Positions 46,535 to 55,145 of a stretch of 64,000 nt of DNA are shown piece by piece (position 1 is the stretch's first letter; each line of letters opens with the position of its first letter). The stretch is taken from positions 310,001 to 374,000 of the forward strand of contig NZ_JASJNC010000007.1 in the NCBI RefSeq assembly GCF_030065545.1. The letters run 5' to 3'. This stretch comes from Marinicella marina (GTDB lineage: Bacteria; Pseudomonadota; Gammaproteobacteria; Xanthomonadales; Marinicellaceae). The notes below the pieces were generated by a model that saw nothing but the letters and a program-made list of their open reading frames with translations, was not told the DNA's origin and did no database searches. Position numbers and translations under genes: made by a program.

Positions 46535-46769
46535 ACACTGGCTTCCATAGTAATCAGCCTGTTTATCCAAATTCATGCCTCCAGCTCAATAGACTCGCCC
46601 AAAAAATTAAGTAATCAGAAGCACCTAACTCAAACCATTAACCACAATGCCCTAAGAATTTATTGTCTTTAAGACCATATGCAGGGACTTTAGCATGCTC
46701 AACAATACCCTTCCATGTACCGATCCGTATATGTTTTCTAATAATTTTTAAATAAATAATAGATATCTG

Positions 46770-46799
46770 TTTACACCATCAGATTATTGGGTTTATAAT
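46770..46799 (+). promoter_or_regulatory. Predicted sigma70 promoter of the EAL-DUF6502-DEGTG operon
   Basis: TTTACA (46770-46775; five of six) and TATAAT (46794-46799; six of six) separated by 18 bases. The start site would fall about 14-20 bases before the EAL gene start, giving a very short leader. Confidence 0.7.
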
Positions 46800-46819
46800 A
46801 AACCTGTTCAATTTTGACC

Positions 46820-47512
46820 ATGTTTATGAATTTAATTGCATTTCAACAAAACACCCAGACTGACTTGAGGTTCGCCCTTCAAGAAATCATGGGTGCTGAT
46901 ATGCAAAGCCAAAACTGGTTAGAGATGCTGTATCGCCCCACCAACTTACTAGGTAACACTGATGTTGAGCGTTACTTCAAATCCCTGAACACCCAACAAA
47001 AAATAGAATTGGATATTCAAATATTCAATCAAATCCCTCGAATCCTCGAACAAGAACAACCGTCGAGGTTGAGTGTCAATCTGACTCCGATCAGCCTATT
47101 GAGTGATGCATTCAAAGAAAATCTAATGCGCCTGATCGACAACCGCTTGATTGCACCAGAGAACATGTGTATTGAAATCATTGAAATACATTCCATGCCG
47201 ACTCTTTCTAACAGCTCCATCGATCTGTTGAAATATTTCCGTAGCTTGGGTGGCTGGATTGCTTTAGACGACTTTGGTTCAGGCTTTGCTCACTGGGATT
47301 TGTTACAAATAGGTCTGATTGACGTCATCAAAGTGGCCAATCAAAACCTGTCTTACCGAAGAGAAACACCCACATTTACCGAAGGATTGGCTAAATTTGC
47401 CGATGCCATGAAGATCAACACCGTGTTAGAAGGTGTTGAGACCAAACAGGACTTTATCAAAGGCAGAAACCAAGGTTTCAAGAACTTTCAAGGGTGGTAT
47501 TTCAATGAGTAA
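46820..47512 (+). CDS. Small EAL-domain protein (putative cyclic di-GMP phosphodiesterase)
   Basis: 230 residues from ATG 46820 (a further ATG at 46826 and a TTG at 46814 are possible). It is essentially a lone EAL domain with no transmembrane helix. The EAL site reads WLEMLYRP (EML in place of EAL), followed by SVNLTPISL, the metal-site glutamate in CIEIIEIHSM, ALDDFGSGFAHWDLL with the DDFG motif, DVIKVA, and VLEGVETKQDF. The main catalytic acids and the lysine seem present, so activity is plausible though the motif is divergent. Its stop overlaps the DUF6502 start (ATGAGTAA), so both are probably translated together. First gene of an accessory operon. Confidence 0.8.
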   Translation: MFMNLIAFQQNTQTDLRFALQEIMGADMQSQNWLEMLYRPTNLLGNTDVERYFKSLNTQQKIELDIQIFNQIPRILEQEQPSRLSVNLTPISLLSDAFKENLMRLIDNRLIAPENMCIEIIEIHSMPTLSNSSIDLLKYFRSLGGWIALDDFGSGFAHWDLLQIGLIDVIKVANQNLSYRRETPTFTEGLAKFADAMKINTVLEGVETKQDFIKGRNQGFKNFQGWYFNE

Positions 47513-48374
47513 ACATAATACACAAAACAAACAAAACTTATCATTCAATAGTTATTGGCTTGATTTTATTGGAACCTGCATCAGACCAATGGTAAAAATA
47601 TTAGTAAAGAACAAGGTTGAATTTAAATCATTCAGTAACTTATTGCGGGAAATCTACGTTGAAGAAGGCGAGAATCACATCAATAAAGTAAGTAGTAATT
47701 CACGCGGGAAAATATCTTCGATAGCACATCAAACAGGACTAGATCGAAGAGAGGTTTCTGCCATACTCAAAGCCAAAGATTTAGTAACTCATACCAATGC
47801 TGCAAGATCAAGAGAAGGAAATATTCTCGATCATTGGGTATCAAATCCCCCTTTCTGTGATGATAAAGGCAACCCAACCCCCTTGAAACGAAGCGGTTCA
47901 GGATTATCATTCGAAGTACTTACACAAAGATTTGGGAAAAACATCAGTCATGGTCCTATTCTCGAATCGTTAATCGAAGCTGGTTGTGTTGAAATCAAAG
48001 ACAACAAGGTTCATTTGATTAAAAAATCATTCGTGCCTAAAGAAGCGGTCAGTGTGGCAAAAATTGAAATAGCAGCCAATTCAATCAAACGATTAACTAA
48101 TACCATCGCACACAATTTTGATCATGAAAATGACACCAATTTCCAAAGAAACTTATTTTCTATTCAAATTCCCGAAGAACATATTCCCGCTTTTCGTCAT
48201 GAAGTAACTGAAATGATGAAAGCACTGTATGAAGACACCATAACCACCAAGTTTGAAGCAATAGAAGATAAATACGCCAGCATCACGGTTCCAAAAAACC
48301 AAAACAGAATTGGCCTAGGATTCTTTTATTTCGACGAAAACCAAACACTTCACAAAACATTTAAGAGAAACTGA
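47505..48374 (+). CDS. DUF6502 family protein (putative regulator)
   Basis: 289 residues from ATG 47505; the frame opens upstream at 47433 inside the EAL gene. Family features are CIRPMVKILVKNKVEFKSFS near the start, VYVEEGE-like IYVEEGENHI, the helix-turn-helix-like ISSIAHQTGLDRREVSAILK, then ILDHWVSNPPFCDDKGNPTPL and GLSFEVLTQRFGKNISHGPI. DUF6502 has no established function; the winged-helix-like segment suggests DNA binding or a scaffold for it. The C-terminal 100 residues differ. It overlaps the EAL gene and ends 1 base before the repeat protein, so the three genes likely form one functional unit. DNA here is AT-rich relative to flanking genes. Confidence 0.75.
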   Translation: MSKHNTQNKQNLSFNSYWLDFIGTCIRPMVKILVKNKVEFKSFSNLLREIYVEEGENHINKVSSNSRGKISSIAHQTGLDRREVSAILKAKDLVTHTNAARSREGNILDHWVSNPPFCDDKGNPTPLKRSGSGLSFEVLTQRFGKNISHGPILESLIEAGCVEIKDNKVHLIKKSFVPKEAVSVAKIEIAANSIKRLTNTIAHNFDHENDTNFQRNLFSIQIPEEHIPAFRHEVTEMMKALYEDTITTKFEAIEDKYASITVPKNQNRIGLGFFYFDENQTLHKTFKRN

Positions 48375-48375
48375 T

Positions 48376-49017
48376 ATGAAAAGAGCAGAAACTGAAGGTA
48401 CAGACATTAAATTCTTCGCAGAAACAGAAGGAACAGACATCAATCAAGAAACTGTATTTGATAAAAAAGAGCAAAGATTTTTGAATAAAAGCAATGCCAT
48501 TTTGTATAAACATTTCATGTTAGTTACCTTAGCGCTGTTCATTTCTCAGCCTATATTTGCTGCTGATATTAATTTATTCACCACTGATGGCGAGAGCTTC
48601 AAGGGGGTTTTAAATACTGATTCTAAGGTTGAGTTTATTGAAGGAATTTTAGAAGGAAAAACAGGCTCATTCATTCTCAACAACACAATAAGTGGCATCA
48701 AAGCAACTGATGAGGGTACTGGCAATAAAGCTGCAAACAATGGTTTTGTTTTCCAGGCCACAGATGAAGGCACCGGAACACCAGCAACAGATGAAGGAAC
48801 TGGAGGATTACTTGCAACAGATGAGGGTACCGGCAGTCCTGCAAATTCGATAGAACTTGATAACCGCGTATTAACAGTCAATTTATCATGTGAAGAGAAT
48901 TCAGCCAATTCCAATGCAGAGATTGAATCAAACAAGGGCATAGAGTTTATGGATATTGGAAAAATTAGTATTAACGGAAATTCAGTAAATGTATGCAAAT
49001 ATTTAAGTAAGTTATAA
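48376..49017 (+). CDS. Secreted protein with ATDEGTG repeats, function unknown
   Basis: 213 residues. Four copies of ATDEGTG lie at about 110-116, 128-134, 137-143 and 147-153, and two related AETEGTDI copies lie at 4-11 and 15-22. A hydrophobic stretch at about 46-63 (HFMLVTLALFISQPIFA, then AD) looks like a signal peptide, so the first repeats lie ahead of it. Two cysteines (172 and 207) are near the C-terminus. A TTG at 48481 would give a standard-looking signal peptide (LNKSNAILYKHFMLVTLALF) and exclude the first repeats. No known domain recognised. One base separates it from the DUF6502 stop; expression is probably linked to the EAL and DUF6502 genes. Confidence 0.7.
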   Translation: MKRAETEGTDIKFFAETEGTDINQETVFDKKEQRFLNKSNAILYKHFMLVTLALFISQPIFAADINLFTTDGESFKGVLNTDSKVEFIEGILEGKTGSFILNNTISGIKATDEGTGNKAANNGFVFQATDEGTGTPATDEGTGGLLATDEGTGSPANSIELDNRVLTVNLSCEENSANSNAEIESNKGIEFMDIGKISINGNSVNVCKYLSKL

Positions 49018-49325
49018 ATATATTTATAGCAAAATACCTTTATTGATATAGCTATAACCCTAAGAAAAGAGGACAAACAAGTAAAGTTAAAAGGATAACA
49101 ATTTTGTTGGCAAAGTAAAAAGACTGACATCAGGATTAGGGGCAGTTTTTATAAAGAATTTGATGGCAGGTGATTTGTTTAGTGACACCTGAAATCAATA
49201 AAGAGGGAGTAATAATAAAGAAACAGAGCCACGATATTTTAAGTGCTCATTAGAACATGACTTTTTTGAAACAGCTCATCTGTTTCACACACGCACACAC
49301 ACACTACCGGTGGGTTGCTTTCAAA
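49018..49325. other. Intergenic region between two convergent genes
   Basis: 308 AT-rich bases between the repeat gene and the leftward mazG. It contains a weak hairpin (CAGGTG at 49167-49172 with CACCTG at 49186-49191) and a 19-base CA-rich tract at 49286-49304. No gene, RNA or promoter recognised. Confidence 0.5.
49286..49304. repeat. Short (CA)n dinucleotide tract
   Basis: Nine CA/CG units, with one C-to-G interruption, just past the mazG stop. A simple low-complexity tract in non-coding DNA. It is too short and regular to be a CRISPR and too far from a start to be a phase-variation tract. Confidence 0.6.
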
Positions 49326-50102
49326 TCAGTCATTATTATGTTCAACTTTGACCTGATTCCATAACTCGTCCAGAGTTTTCAGGTCAAAGTTTTGTTTTTT
49401 AGGCTCATTCAATCGAGCAAGTTCTTCAACCTTGCGAAATCTTTTTTCAAACTTATGATTGGCTTTTCTAAGAGCAGCAGAAGGATCAATGGATAAATGG
49501 CGCCCAATATTGGCTACCACAAACAACAAATCACCCAATTCTTCCTCCATGTGCTCTTTATCACCCGACTCAATGGCTTCTTTCAACTCATCACGCTCTT
49601 CATCCAGTTTCGCAAAAACTGGTGCCACATCCGGCCAATCAAAACCTGTAACAGCTGCATATTTAGTTAATTTAACTGCTTTTAAAAGTTCAGGTAAATT
49701 TTTAGCGATGCCATCAAGCACGCTGTCCTTGTTTTTACTTTTGGCCTGCTCCCAAGCTTGTGTTTGTTCCTCAGCTGTTAGCTTGGGGGCATCAGGCTGG
49801 AACACATGTGGGTGTCTGACTGTCATCTTTTCACAGACCGCCTCCACCACATCATTGAAATCAAAATGACTGGCTTCTGCAGCCATTTGGGCATGGAACA
49901 CCACTTGAAATAACAAATCACCCAACTCTGATCTCAGTGCTGACATGTCATTTTCTTCAATGGCATCTGCCACTTCGTAAGCTTCTTCGATGGTATAAGG
50001 TGCAATTGATGAGAAATCTTGTTTGATGTCCCACGGACAACCGTTTTCAGGGTCCCGCAGTTGCCTCATGATTTCAAGAAGTTGGTTGATGTTCGATTTC
50101 AT
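49326..50102 (-). CDS. mazG: MazG nucleoside triphosphate pyrophosphohydrolase
   Basis: 258 residues from ATG 50102; the frame extends to 50126 but the overlap with the sensor kinase stop (ATGA) supports 50102. Two MazG domains are visible: MRQLRDPENGCPWDIKQDFS and YTIEEAYEVADAIEE in the first, DEERDELKEAIESGDKEHME and ELGDLLFVVANIGR in the second. It hydrolyses nucleoside triphosphates and may lower ppGpp-related stress signals. Transcribed with the two-component system. Confidence 0.95.
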   Translation of the reverse strand: MKSNINQLLEIMRQLRDPENGCPWDIKQDFSSIAPYTIEEAYEVADAIEENDMSALRSELGDLLFQVVFHAQMAAEASHFDFNDVVEAVCEKMTVRHPHVFQPDAPKLTAEEQTQAWEQAKSKNKDSVLDGIAKNLPELLKAVKLTKYAAVTGFDWPDVAPVFAKLDEERDELKEAIESGDKEHMEEELGDLLFVVANIGRHLSIDPSAALRKANHKFEKRFRKVEELARLNEPKKQNFDLKTLDELWNQVKVEHNND

Positions 50103-51457
50103 GGTGGCAAAATGACTTTGAAACAAGCACCTTTAAGTGTCTTGTGGGACTTGATCTTCAGTTCACCTTGGTAGGATTCAACTATATCAGTCACAATTGA
50201 GAGCCCGATGCCATGACCTTTGACTTTTTCATCACCCCTGACACCACGTTTCAGTAGCTCGGCACTTTTGTCAACCGGAATGCCAGGACCATCATCAGCA
50301 ATTTCTATAATTAAACCAGTTCTGCGACGTCCCTCCATGTATAAAGTCTTGACCAACACATCAATGTTACCTTCACACCACTTAAATGCATTCTCTAACA
50401 AATTACCCAGCACCTCCATCAAATCGCCTTTCTCGCCATAAAACTCCGCACCTGGCGCTATCTGTGTACTGACTGAAATATTTTTCTCAGGATGTATTTT
50501 CTTTAACGTATTGATGATTTTATCCAACACATCAATCACAGGTACACCAGTGACAAATGTTCGATGACCAGCTACCGCAGCCCGTTTCAGTTGATAAGCC
50601 ACGATTTCATTCATGTTGAGGATTTGTTGCTGCATCAAATCTTTATCAATTTTTTCACCTTCAAGCTCTGCATGAATCACTGCCAATGGGGTTTTGAGTG
50701 AATGAGCCAGATCTCCCAATGTACGTCTTTGTCTTGAGAAATTGCTGCGTTCATTTTCAATCAAACGATTCAAACTGGTGGTCAATCCGCGCAATTCACT
50801 GGGGTAGTTTTCGGAAAAAATCAATTCATCGCCTTTTTCAAGCTTCAATAAATCTGCAGTCAGGCGTTTAAGCGGTTTGGTCGCCCAGTACATGATGATC
50901 CATTGAACACAGACTAATACCGAGCTAATCACCACCAACCACGTAAGCAAGTTTTCTTCAAATTCTGCCAACTCGGCATAGAAATTACCGGCATCCTCAG
51001 TCACGGAAACGGTCAGTTCTATCGAACCATTGGCATCAGTCAGCACAAAACCTTGTCGCATCCGAAACAAACGTTCACCATTGAACTCAATCGGTGCATC
51101 AAACACCCGCTCGTTCACTGCCACCTCAAGTACCTCTGGCAAGTCTTGACCCAATACAGAGGGGGATTGCCAACCTTGATCACCGACAATGATTTGAGCA
51201 TACATACCAGAGCCTGGTCGCTCCATTCTGGGCGTCGGTAAATATTCTGGGAAAATCAGATTATCGCCATCTACTTCGGTGTTAGAAATGATGCCCAACA
51301 CATAACTTTCAAGGCGCTCTTTGACCAAATGCAGGGTTTTTTCTTTGAACGCTTGGTCCATAACAATACCAATGGCAGCCAATGCCACCAACAAAGCAAT
51401 ACTGGAGGTGACCAAAACCCTTTTCGTCAGTGACACCCTTTGAGTCACATGCACCAT
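50099..51457 (-). CDS. phoQ: PhoQ-like sensor histidine kinase
   Basis: 452 residues. Two transmembrane helices (about 13-32 and 168-190) enclose a periplasmic sensor of about 135 residues. HAMP follows, then the dimerisation/phosphoacceptor helix with H in LGDLAHSLKTPLAVIHAE, and an ATPase domain (LLENAFKWCEGNIDV, IADDGPGIPVDK, GHGIGLSIVTDIV). Organisation matches PhoQ-type kinases. It starts 4 bases after the phoP-like gene. Signals could be divalent cations or envelope stress, as in PhoQ, but that is inferred from similarity. Confidence 0.85.
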   Translation of the reverse strand: MVHVTQRVSLTKRVLVTSSIALLVALAAIGIVMDQAFKEKTLHLVKERLESYVLGIISNTEVDGDNLIFPEYLPTPRMERPGSGMYAQIIVGDQGWQSPSVLGQDLPEVLEVAVNERVFDAPIEFNGERLFRMRQGFVLTDANGSIELTVSVTEDAGNFYAELAEFEENLLTWLVVISSVLVCVQWIIMYWATKPLKRLTADLLKLEKGDELIFSENYPSELRGLTTSLNRLIENERSNFSRQRRTLGDLAHSLKTPLAVIHAELEGEKIDKDLMQQQILNMNEIVAYQLKRAAVAGHRTFVTGVPVIDVLDKIINTLKKIHPEKNISVSTQIAPGAEFYGEKGDLMEVLGNLLENAFKWCEGNIDVLVKTLYMEGRRRTGLIIEIADDGPGIPVDKSAELLKRGVRGDEKVKGHGIGLSIVTDIVESYQGELKIKSHKTLKGACFKVILPP

Positions 51458-51460
51458 GTT

Positions 51461-52138
51461 TTAGTCTTTAGAACGCATGCGGTACCCACGTCCGCGCAAA
51501 GTTTCAATGTATTTGCTTTCAGGATCTATGGCTGCCATTTTTTTTCTTAAGCGGCCGACAAAAACCTCTATGACATTGCTGTCACGATCGTAATCTTGGT
51601 GATAAATGTGTTCGGTCAATATGGTTTTAGAAATCACTTCATTTTGGTGATGCAATAAATACTCTAAAACCTTATATTCATAAGAGGTCAAGTCCAGAGC
51701 TGTGCCTTGTACCGTTACTTCTTGGGTGCTCATATTCATCGACAAACCACCACAACTGATTTCGGGCGTGGTATTACCACTTGATCGACGCACCAAAGCA
51801 TTGACTCTGGCAAGCAGTTCAGGAAAGTGGAATGGTTTGACCAGATAATCATCTGCCCCAGCATCTAACCCCATGACTTTGTCTTGCCATGAGCCACGCG
51901 CTGTAAGCACAATAATTGGAAATTCAATGCCATCCTTGCGCAATGTTTGGATCACTTCCATGCCAGATATTCGTGGTAAACCCAAATCAACCACAGCCAC
52001 ATCAGCGGGGTATTCTTGGCCTTTGTAGAGGCCATCCTCACCGTTGTCAGCAGCATCAACTACATAGCCCACCTCCTCAAACCTTTTGATCAGGGTGTTA
52101 CGGAGGTTGTCATCATCTTCAATTAACAATACGCGCAT
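51461..52138 (-). CDS. phoP: PhoP-like OmpR-family response regulator
   Basis: 225 residues. Receiver domain first (MRVLLIEDDDNLRNTLIKRF, VAVVDLGLPRISG with the phosphoacceptor aspartate, LTARGSWQDKVMGLDAGADD, KPFHFPELLARVNAL), then a winged-helix DNA-binding domain (LTSYEYKVLEYLLHHQNEVI, IEVFVGRLRKKM, ETLRGRGYRM). The TAR.SWQDKV..L.AGADDY signature is typical of PhoP. It is followed by its kinase and preceded by a secreted PepSY-like protein gene that may modulate the pathway. Confidence 0.88.
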   Translation of the reverse strand: MRVLLIEDDDNLRNTLIKRFEEVGYVVDAADNGEDGLYKGQEYPADVAVVDLGLPRISGMEVIQTLRKDGIEFPIIVLTARGSWQDKVMGLDAGADDYLVKPFHFPELLARVNALVRRSSGNTTPEISCGGLSMNMSTQEVTVQGTALDLTSYEYKVLEYLLHHQNEVISKTILTEHIYHQDYDRDSNVIEVFVGRLRKKMAAIDPESKYIETLRGRGYRMRSKD

Positions 52139-52144
52139 GATCTT

Positions 52145-52600
52145 CTAATTATCTTTGTCTTTTCCTTTGGATGAGCTTTTACCACGGTTTTTTGCCCTTA
52201 CGTTGTCTCTGGAAATCGAGCGCCTTTTAGAGTATTGGCTGGTGTTTTTGGCTGTCCTGCTGTTTCTTTGGTCCAACTTCATCACATTTCTGGAGTTACC
52301 TGTTTGGCGATTGTTGGGCGAATCATTTCGAAACTGATTGTGCCAAGTCTGCGGGCTGGAATGATCTAAATTGTTTTGCGCAAAATTAGAACTTCTGCTG
52401 GCCTTCTTATTGATGGTTTTTACCGTGCCATTTTTAGTCAGAACTTTGATTTCGTGGTTACCAAGAATGGTGCGCGCTGATAGCACACGACCTTCAGATT
52501 TGGCTTGGTTCACCGCTTCATTCAAAGTCACGCCACGATCTTTGGCATCTACTTGAGATACGCACAAAATCATTAAAACTATGACAACTGCTCTTTTCAT
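52145..52600 (-). CDS. Small secreted PepSY-like protein upstream of phoP
   Basis: 151 residues with a signal peptide at 1-19 (VVIVLMILCVSQVDA). Residues about 24-65 (TLNEAVNQAKSEGRVLSART, then GNHEIKVLTKNGTVKTI) resemble a half PepSY domain seen beside PhoPQ-type systems in related bacteria. The remainder is a long polar tail rich in Ser, Asn, Arg and Lys, likely unstructured. It heads the leftward unit ending in mazG, with 6 bases before phoP. A periplasmic modulator of the sensor kinase is a plausible role. Confidence 0.72.
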   Translation of the reverse strand: MKRAVVIVLMILCVSQVDAKDRGVTLNEAVNQAKSEGRVLSARTILGNHEIKVLTKNGTVKTINKKASRSSNFAQNNLDHSSPQTWHNQFRNDSPNNRQTGNSRNVMKLDQRNSRTAKNTSQYSKRRSISRDNVRAKNRGKSSSKGKDKDN

Positions 52601-52627
52601 GGGTTTATTTTAGCGTACTTGACTGAA

Positions 52628-53293
52628 TTACTGCTGAACCATTTGACGCATTTTTGTGATAGTTTCCGCATAATCGGGCGAATTGAAGATGGCAGAGCCC
52701 GCTACAAAGGTGTCGGCACCAGCAGCAGCGATGTCAGCAATGTTATCCACCTTAACACCACCATCCACTTCCAATCTGATGTTAAAACCACTCTCATCAA
52801 TCATTTTTCTTACAGTTTTAAGCTTATCTAATGTACTAGCAATGAATGATTGACCACCAAACCCAGGATTCACGCTCATCAATAAAATCACATCTAACTT
52901 GTCCATCACATGCTCAAGCACATGCACTGGTGTGGCTGGATTCAGTACCAAACCAGCTTGACAGCCATGTTCTTTGATTAATGCCAATGAACGGTCGATG
53001 TGTTCCGATGCCTCTGGGTGAAAAGTGATGATGCTGGCACCGGCTTCAGCAAAATCACCAATGATGCGATCAACTGGTTTCACCATTAAATGTACGTCAA
53101 TCGGCGCTTCGATGCCATAATCACGTAAAGCCTTGAGTACCAAGGGCCCAATAGTTAAATTCGGCACATAGTGATTGTCCATCACGTCAAAATGCACCCA
53201 ATCAGCGCCAGCCGCTAAAACGGCTTCTGTGTCTTGGCCTAAACGGGCAAAATCAGCGGATAAAATCGATGGTGCGATGATAATTTCAGTCAT
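52628..53293 (-). CDS. rpe: Ribulose-phosphate 3-epimerase
   Basis: 221-residue TIM barrel that interconverts ribulose 5-phosphate and xylulose 5-phosphate in the pentose phosphate pathway. Visible signatures are [65 protein letters not shown] and [11 protein letters not shown], with [11 protein letters not shown] near the end. Metal-binding histidines and aspartates (HFDVMD, DVHLM, DGG) are present. Lies 27 bases past the start of the PepSY-like gene, in the same direction. Confidence 0.96.
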   Translation of the reverse strand: MTEIIIAPSILSADFARLGQDTEAVLAAGADWVHFDVMDNHYVPNLTIGPLVLKALRDYGIEAPIDVHLMVKPVDRIIGDFAEAGASIITFHPEASEHIDRSLALIKEHGCQAGLVLNPATPVHVLEHVMDKLDVILLMSVNPGFGGQSFIASTLDKLKTVRKMIDESGFNIRLEVDGGVKVDNIADIAAAGADTFVAGSAIFNSPDYAETITKMRQMVQQ

Positions 53294-53350
53294 AGGGAAT
53301 TTCAGTAGTTAAATTGATGGTTGAGAATAATTGACATTATACTACGCTGA

Positions 53351-54160
53351 CTACCAACCTTTCAGGTCTTTGACCTTTTCCCAGGCCAGTTGTACCTGCT
53401 TGGCCTTTTCCTCGGCCACTTTCATCATTTCAGGTGGTAAACCTTTGGCCACCAGTTTATCCGGGTGGTGTTGACTCATCAGGCGTTTGTAGGCTTTACG
53501 GATAGTCGCTTTGTTGTCAGATTGATCAACCCCCAGCACTTGGTAGGGATTGAATGGCGCTGCTGGGTTGGTTCTCCTTTGCTGATGTTCTCGGCCAGCA
53601 TGGCCACCCTGTCGTCCTTGATAATTATCACTCTGACCAGCAAAACCACGCATTTTCATCATCGCATACAATAATTGAACCGGGTACCTGATCAGCTCAC
53701 AAGCGCGCTCAATAAGTTGCTGTTCTGCTCGTGAAATCATGCCATCGGCCTCTGCCACATCCACCAACATCTCTAAAAATATTTGCTTCAAGGAAAGCGA
53801 GCGACGTGCCAAATTACCAAACTGTCGCAGCGAACGCTCGATGTCATAATTACTGTCTTTACCTTGATTGAACAAGTCAATGGCCCGCTGGCGCAACTCG
53901 CTGTTCAGGTTCATGTGCTGCATGATGCTTTCGGCCCGCTTGATTTCAGAGCTAGAAACCTGCCCATCCACTTTGGCCAAACGGCCCATGGTCAAGAATA
54001 ATGCGTTGAAAAAGCTCTCTTGGGTTTGTTTTTTAGTGGAGCTGGTGATTTTTGGGCCAACCAGTTGTCGCTCAATGGTATGGCCCAGCCAAGCACCAAA
54101 CAGCATGCCAAAATAGCTGCCAAACTTAAAACCCAATATACCGCCTATGATAATACCCAT
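53351..54160 (-). CDS. djlA: DjlA, membrane-anchored DnaJ-like cochaperone
   Basis: 269 residues. N-terminal membrane segment with glycines (IGGILGFKFGSYFGMLFGAWLG), a TerB-like central domain (about 50-150; FNALFLTMGRLAKVDGQVSS and EMLVDVAEADGMISRAEQQL), a glycine- and glutamine-rich linker, and a C-terminal J domain with the HPD motif in YKRLMSQHHPDKLVAKGLP. DjlA activates DnaK and is linked to capsule/RcsC signalling in E. coli. Divergent to purC. Confidence 0.93.
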   Translation of the reverse strand: MGIIIGGILGFKFGSYFGMLFGAWLGHTIERQLVGPKITSSTKKQTQESFFNALFLTMGRLAKVDGQVSSSEIKRAESIMQHMNLNSELRQRAIDLFNQGKDSNYDIERSLRQFGNLARRSLSLKQIFLEMLVDVAEADGMISRAEQQLIERACELIRYPVQLLYAMMKMRGFAGQSDNYQGRQGGHAGREHQQRRTNPAAPFNPYQVLGVDQSDNKATIRKAYKRLMSQHHPDKLVAKGLPPEMMKVAEEKAKQVQLAWEKVKDLKGW

Positions 54161-54225
54161 ACTAATTAATTGCTTCGTTTGTTGTCACTGGCTAAAATAC
54201 TCGCTTTGCATGGTTAGCCGGCAAC

Positions 54226-55128
54226 ATGAATTCAAATTCGTCTAATGAAAATCCAGTCCAAATAAACCTGCCTTTACTGCATCGAGGTAAAGTCAGAGAT
54301 GTCTACGAGGTAGATGACCAGCACTTGTTGATGGTTGCCAGTGACCGCCTTAGTGCATTTGATGTGGTTTTACCCGATACCATTCCACACAAAGGGGCAT
54401 TGTTAACCCAGATTTCAAATTACTGGTTTGCCATGATGGCGCCTATTATAAAGAATCACCTCACTGAAATACCAGTGACACAAGTCATTCCACGTGCAGA
54501 TAAAGACTTACAGCAACGTGCTGTGGTGGTGAAAAAACTGCGTGCCTTGCCTTGTGAGGCCATTGTCAGGGGCTATATCATTGGTTCAGGCTGGAAAGAC
54601 TACCTGGCCAGCGGTCAAGTTTGTGGTATTAAACTACCCGAAGGACTGAAACAAGCCGAACAATTGCACGAAACGCTGTTCACCCCTTCATCTAAAGCAG
54701 CAGTCGGTGATCACGATGAGAACATCACTTTCGGTCAATTGGTCAATCTTATTGGCCAAGACAGGGCCACACAATTAAAAGACGTTTCATTAACCATCTA
54801 TGAGCAAGCCCGCCAACACGCAGAAAAAAATGGTATCATAATAGCTGATACTAAATTTGAATTTGGCATCGATGAGCATGATGAGTTGGTTTTGATGGAT
54901 GAGGTATTAACACCCGATTCATCGCGGTTTTGGAATCAAGACAACTACCAAGTAGACAGCAGTCCAGAAAGCTACGACAAACAATTCATCCGAGATTATT
55001 TGGAAACCCTTGACTGGGACAAACAACCACCAGGACCCCATGTGCCTGATGAGCTGATCGAAAAGACAGCACAAAAATACCACGAAGCTTATCGCCGCAT
55101 CACAGGGAAAGAATTCCTCAACGAATAA
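54226..55128 (+). CDS. purC: Phosphoribosylaminoimidazole-succinocarboxamide synthase
   Basis: 300 residues, the longer PurC form. Step in purine synthesis that joins aspartate to CAIR. Motifs are LLHRGKVRDVYEVDDQHLLM, VASDRLSAFDVVLPD, VVVKKLRALPCEAIVRGYII, GDHDENITFGQ, IIADTKFEFGID and LMDEVLTPDSSRFW. Two starts are near each other (54226 ATG). It is followed by a DUF962 gene 17 bases later. Confidence 0.97.
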   Translation: MNSNSSNENPVQINLPLLHRGKVRDVYEVDDQHLLMVASDRLSAFDVVLPDTIPHKGALLTQISNYWFAMMAPIIKNHLTEIPVTQVIPRADKDLQQRAVVVKKLRALPCEAIVRGYIIGSGWKDYLASGQVCGIKLPEGLKQAEQLHETLFTPSSKAAVGDHDENITFGQLVNLIGQDRATQLKDVSLTIYEQARQHAEKNGIIIADTKFEFGIDEHDELVLMDEVLTPDSSRFWNQDNYQVDSSPESYDKQFIRDYLETLDWDKQPPGPHVPDELIEKTAQKYHEAYRRITGKEFLNE

Positions 55129-55145
55129 ACCACAGAGACAGCGCC

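Noticed and set aside
48703-48834. Short repeats that might be a CRISPR or phase-variable array
   Set aside because: They are in-frame codons for ATDEGTG with synonymous differences, without regular spacers, and unit lengths are multiples of three.
49286-49304. CA tract as a phase-variation switch
   Set aside because: It lies between convergent genes, past both stops, and has an interruption.
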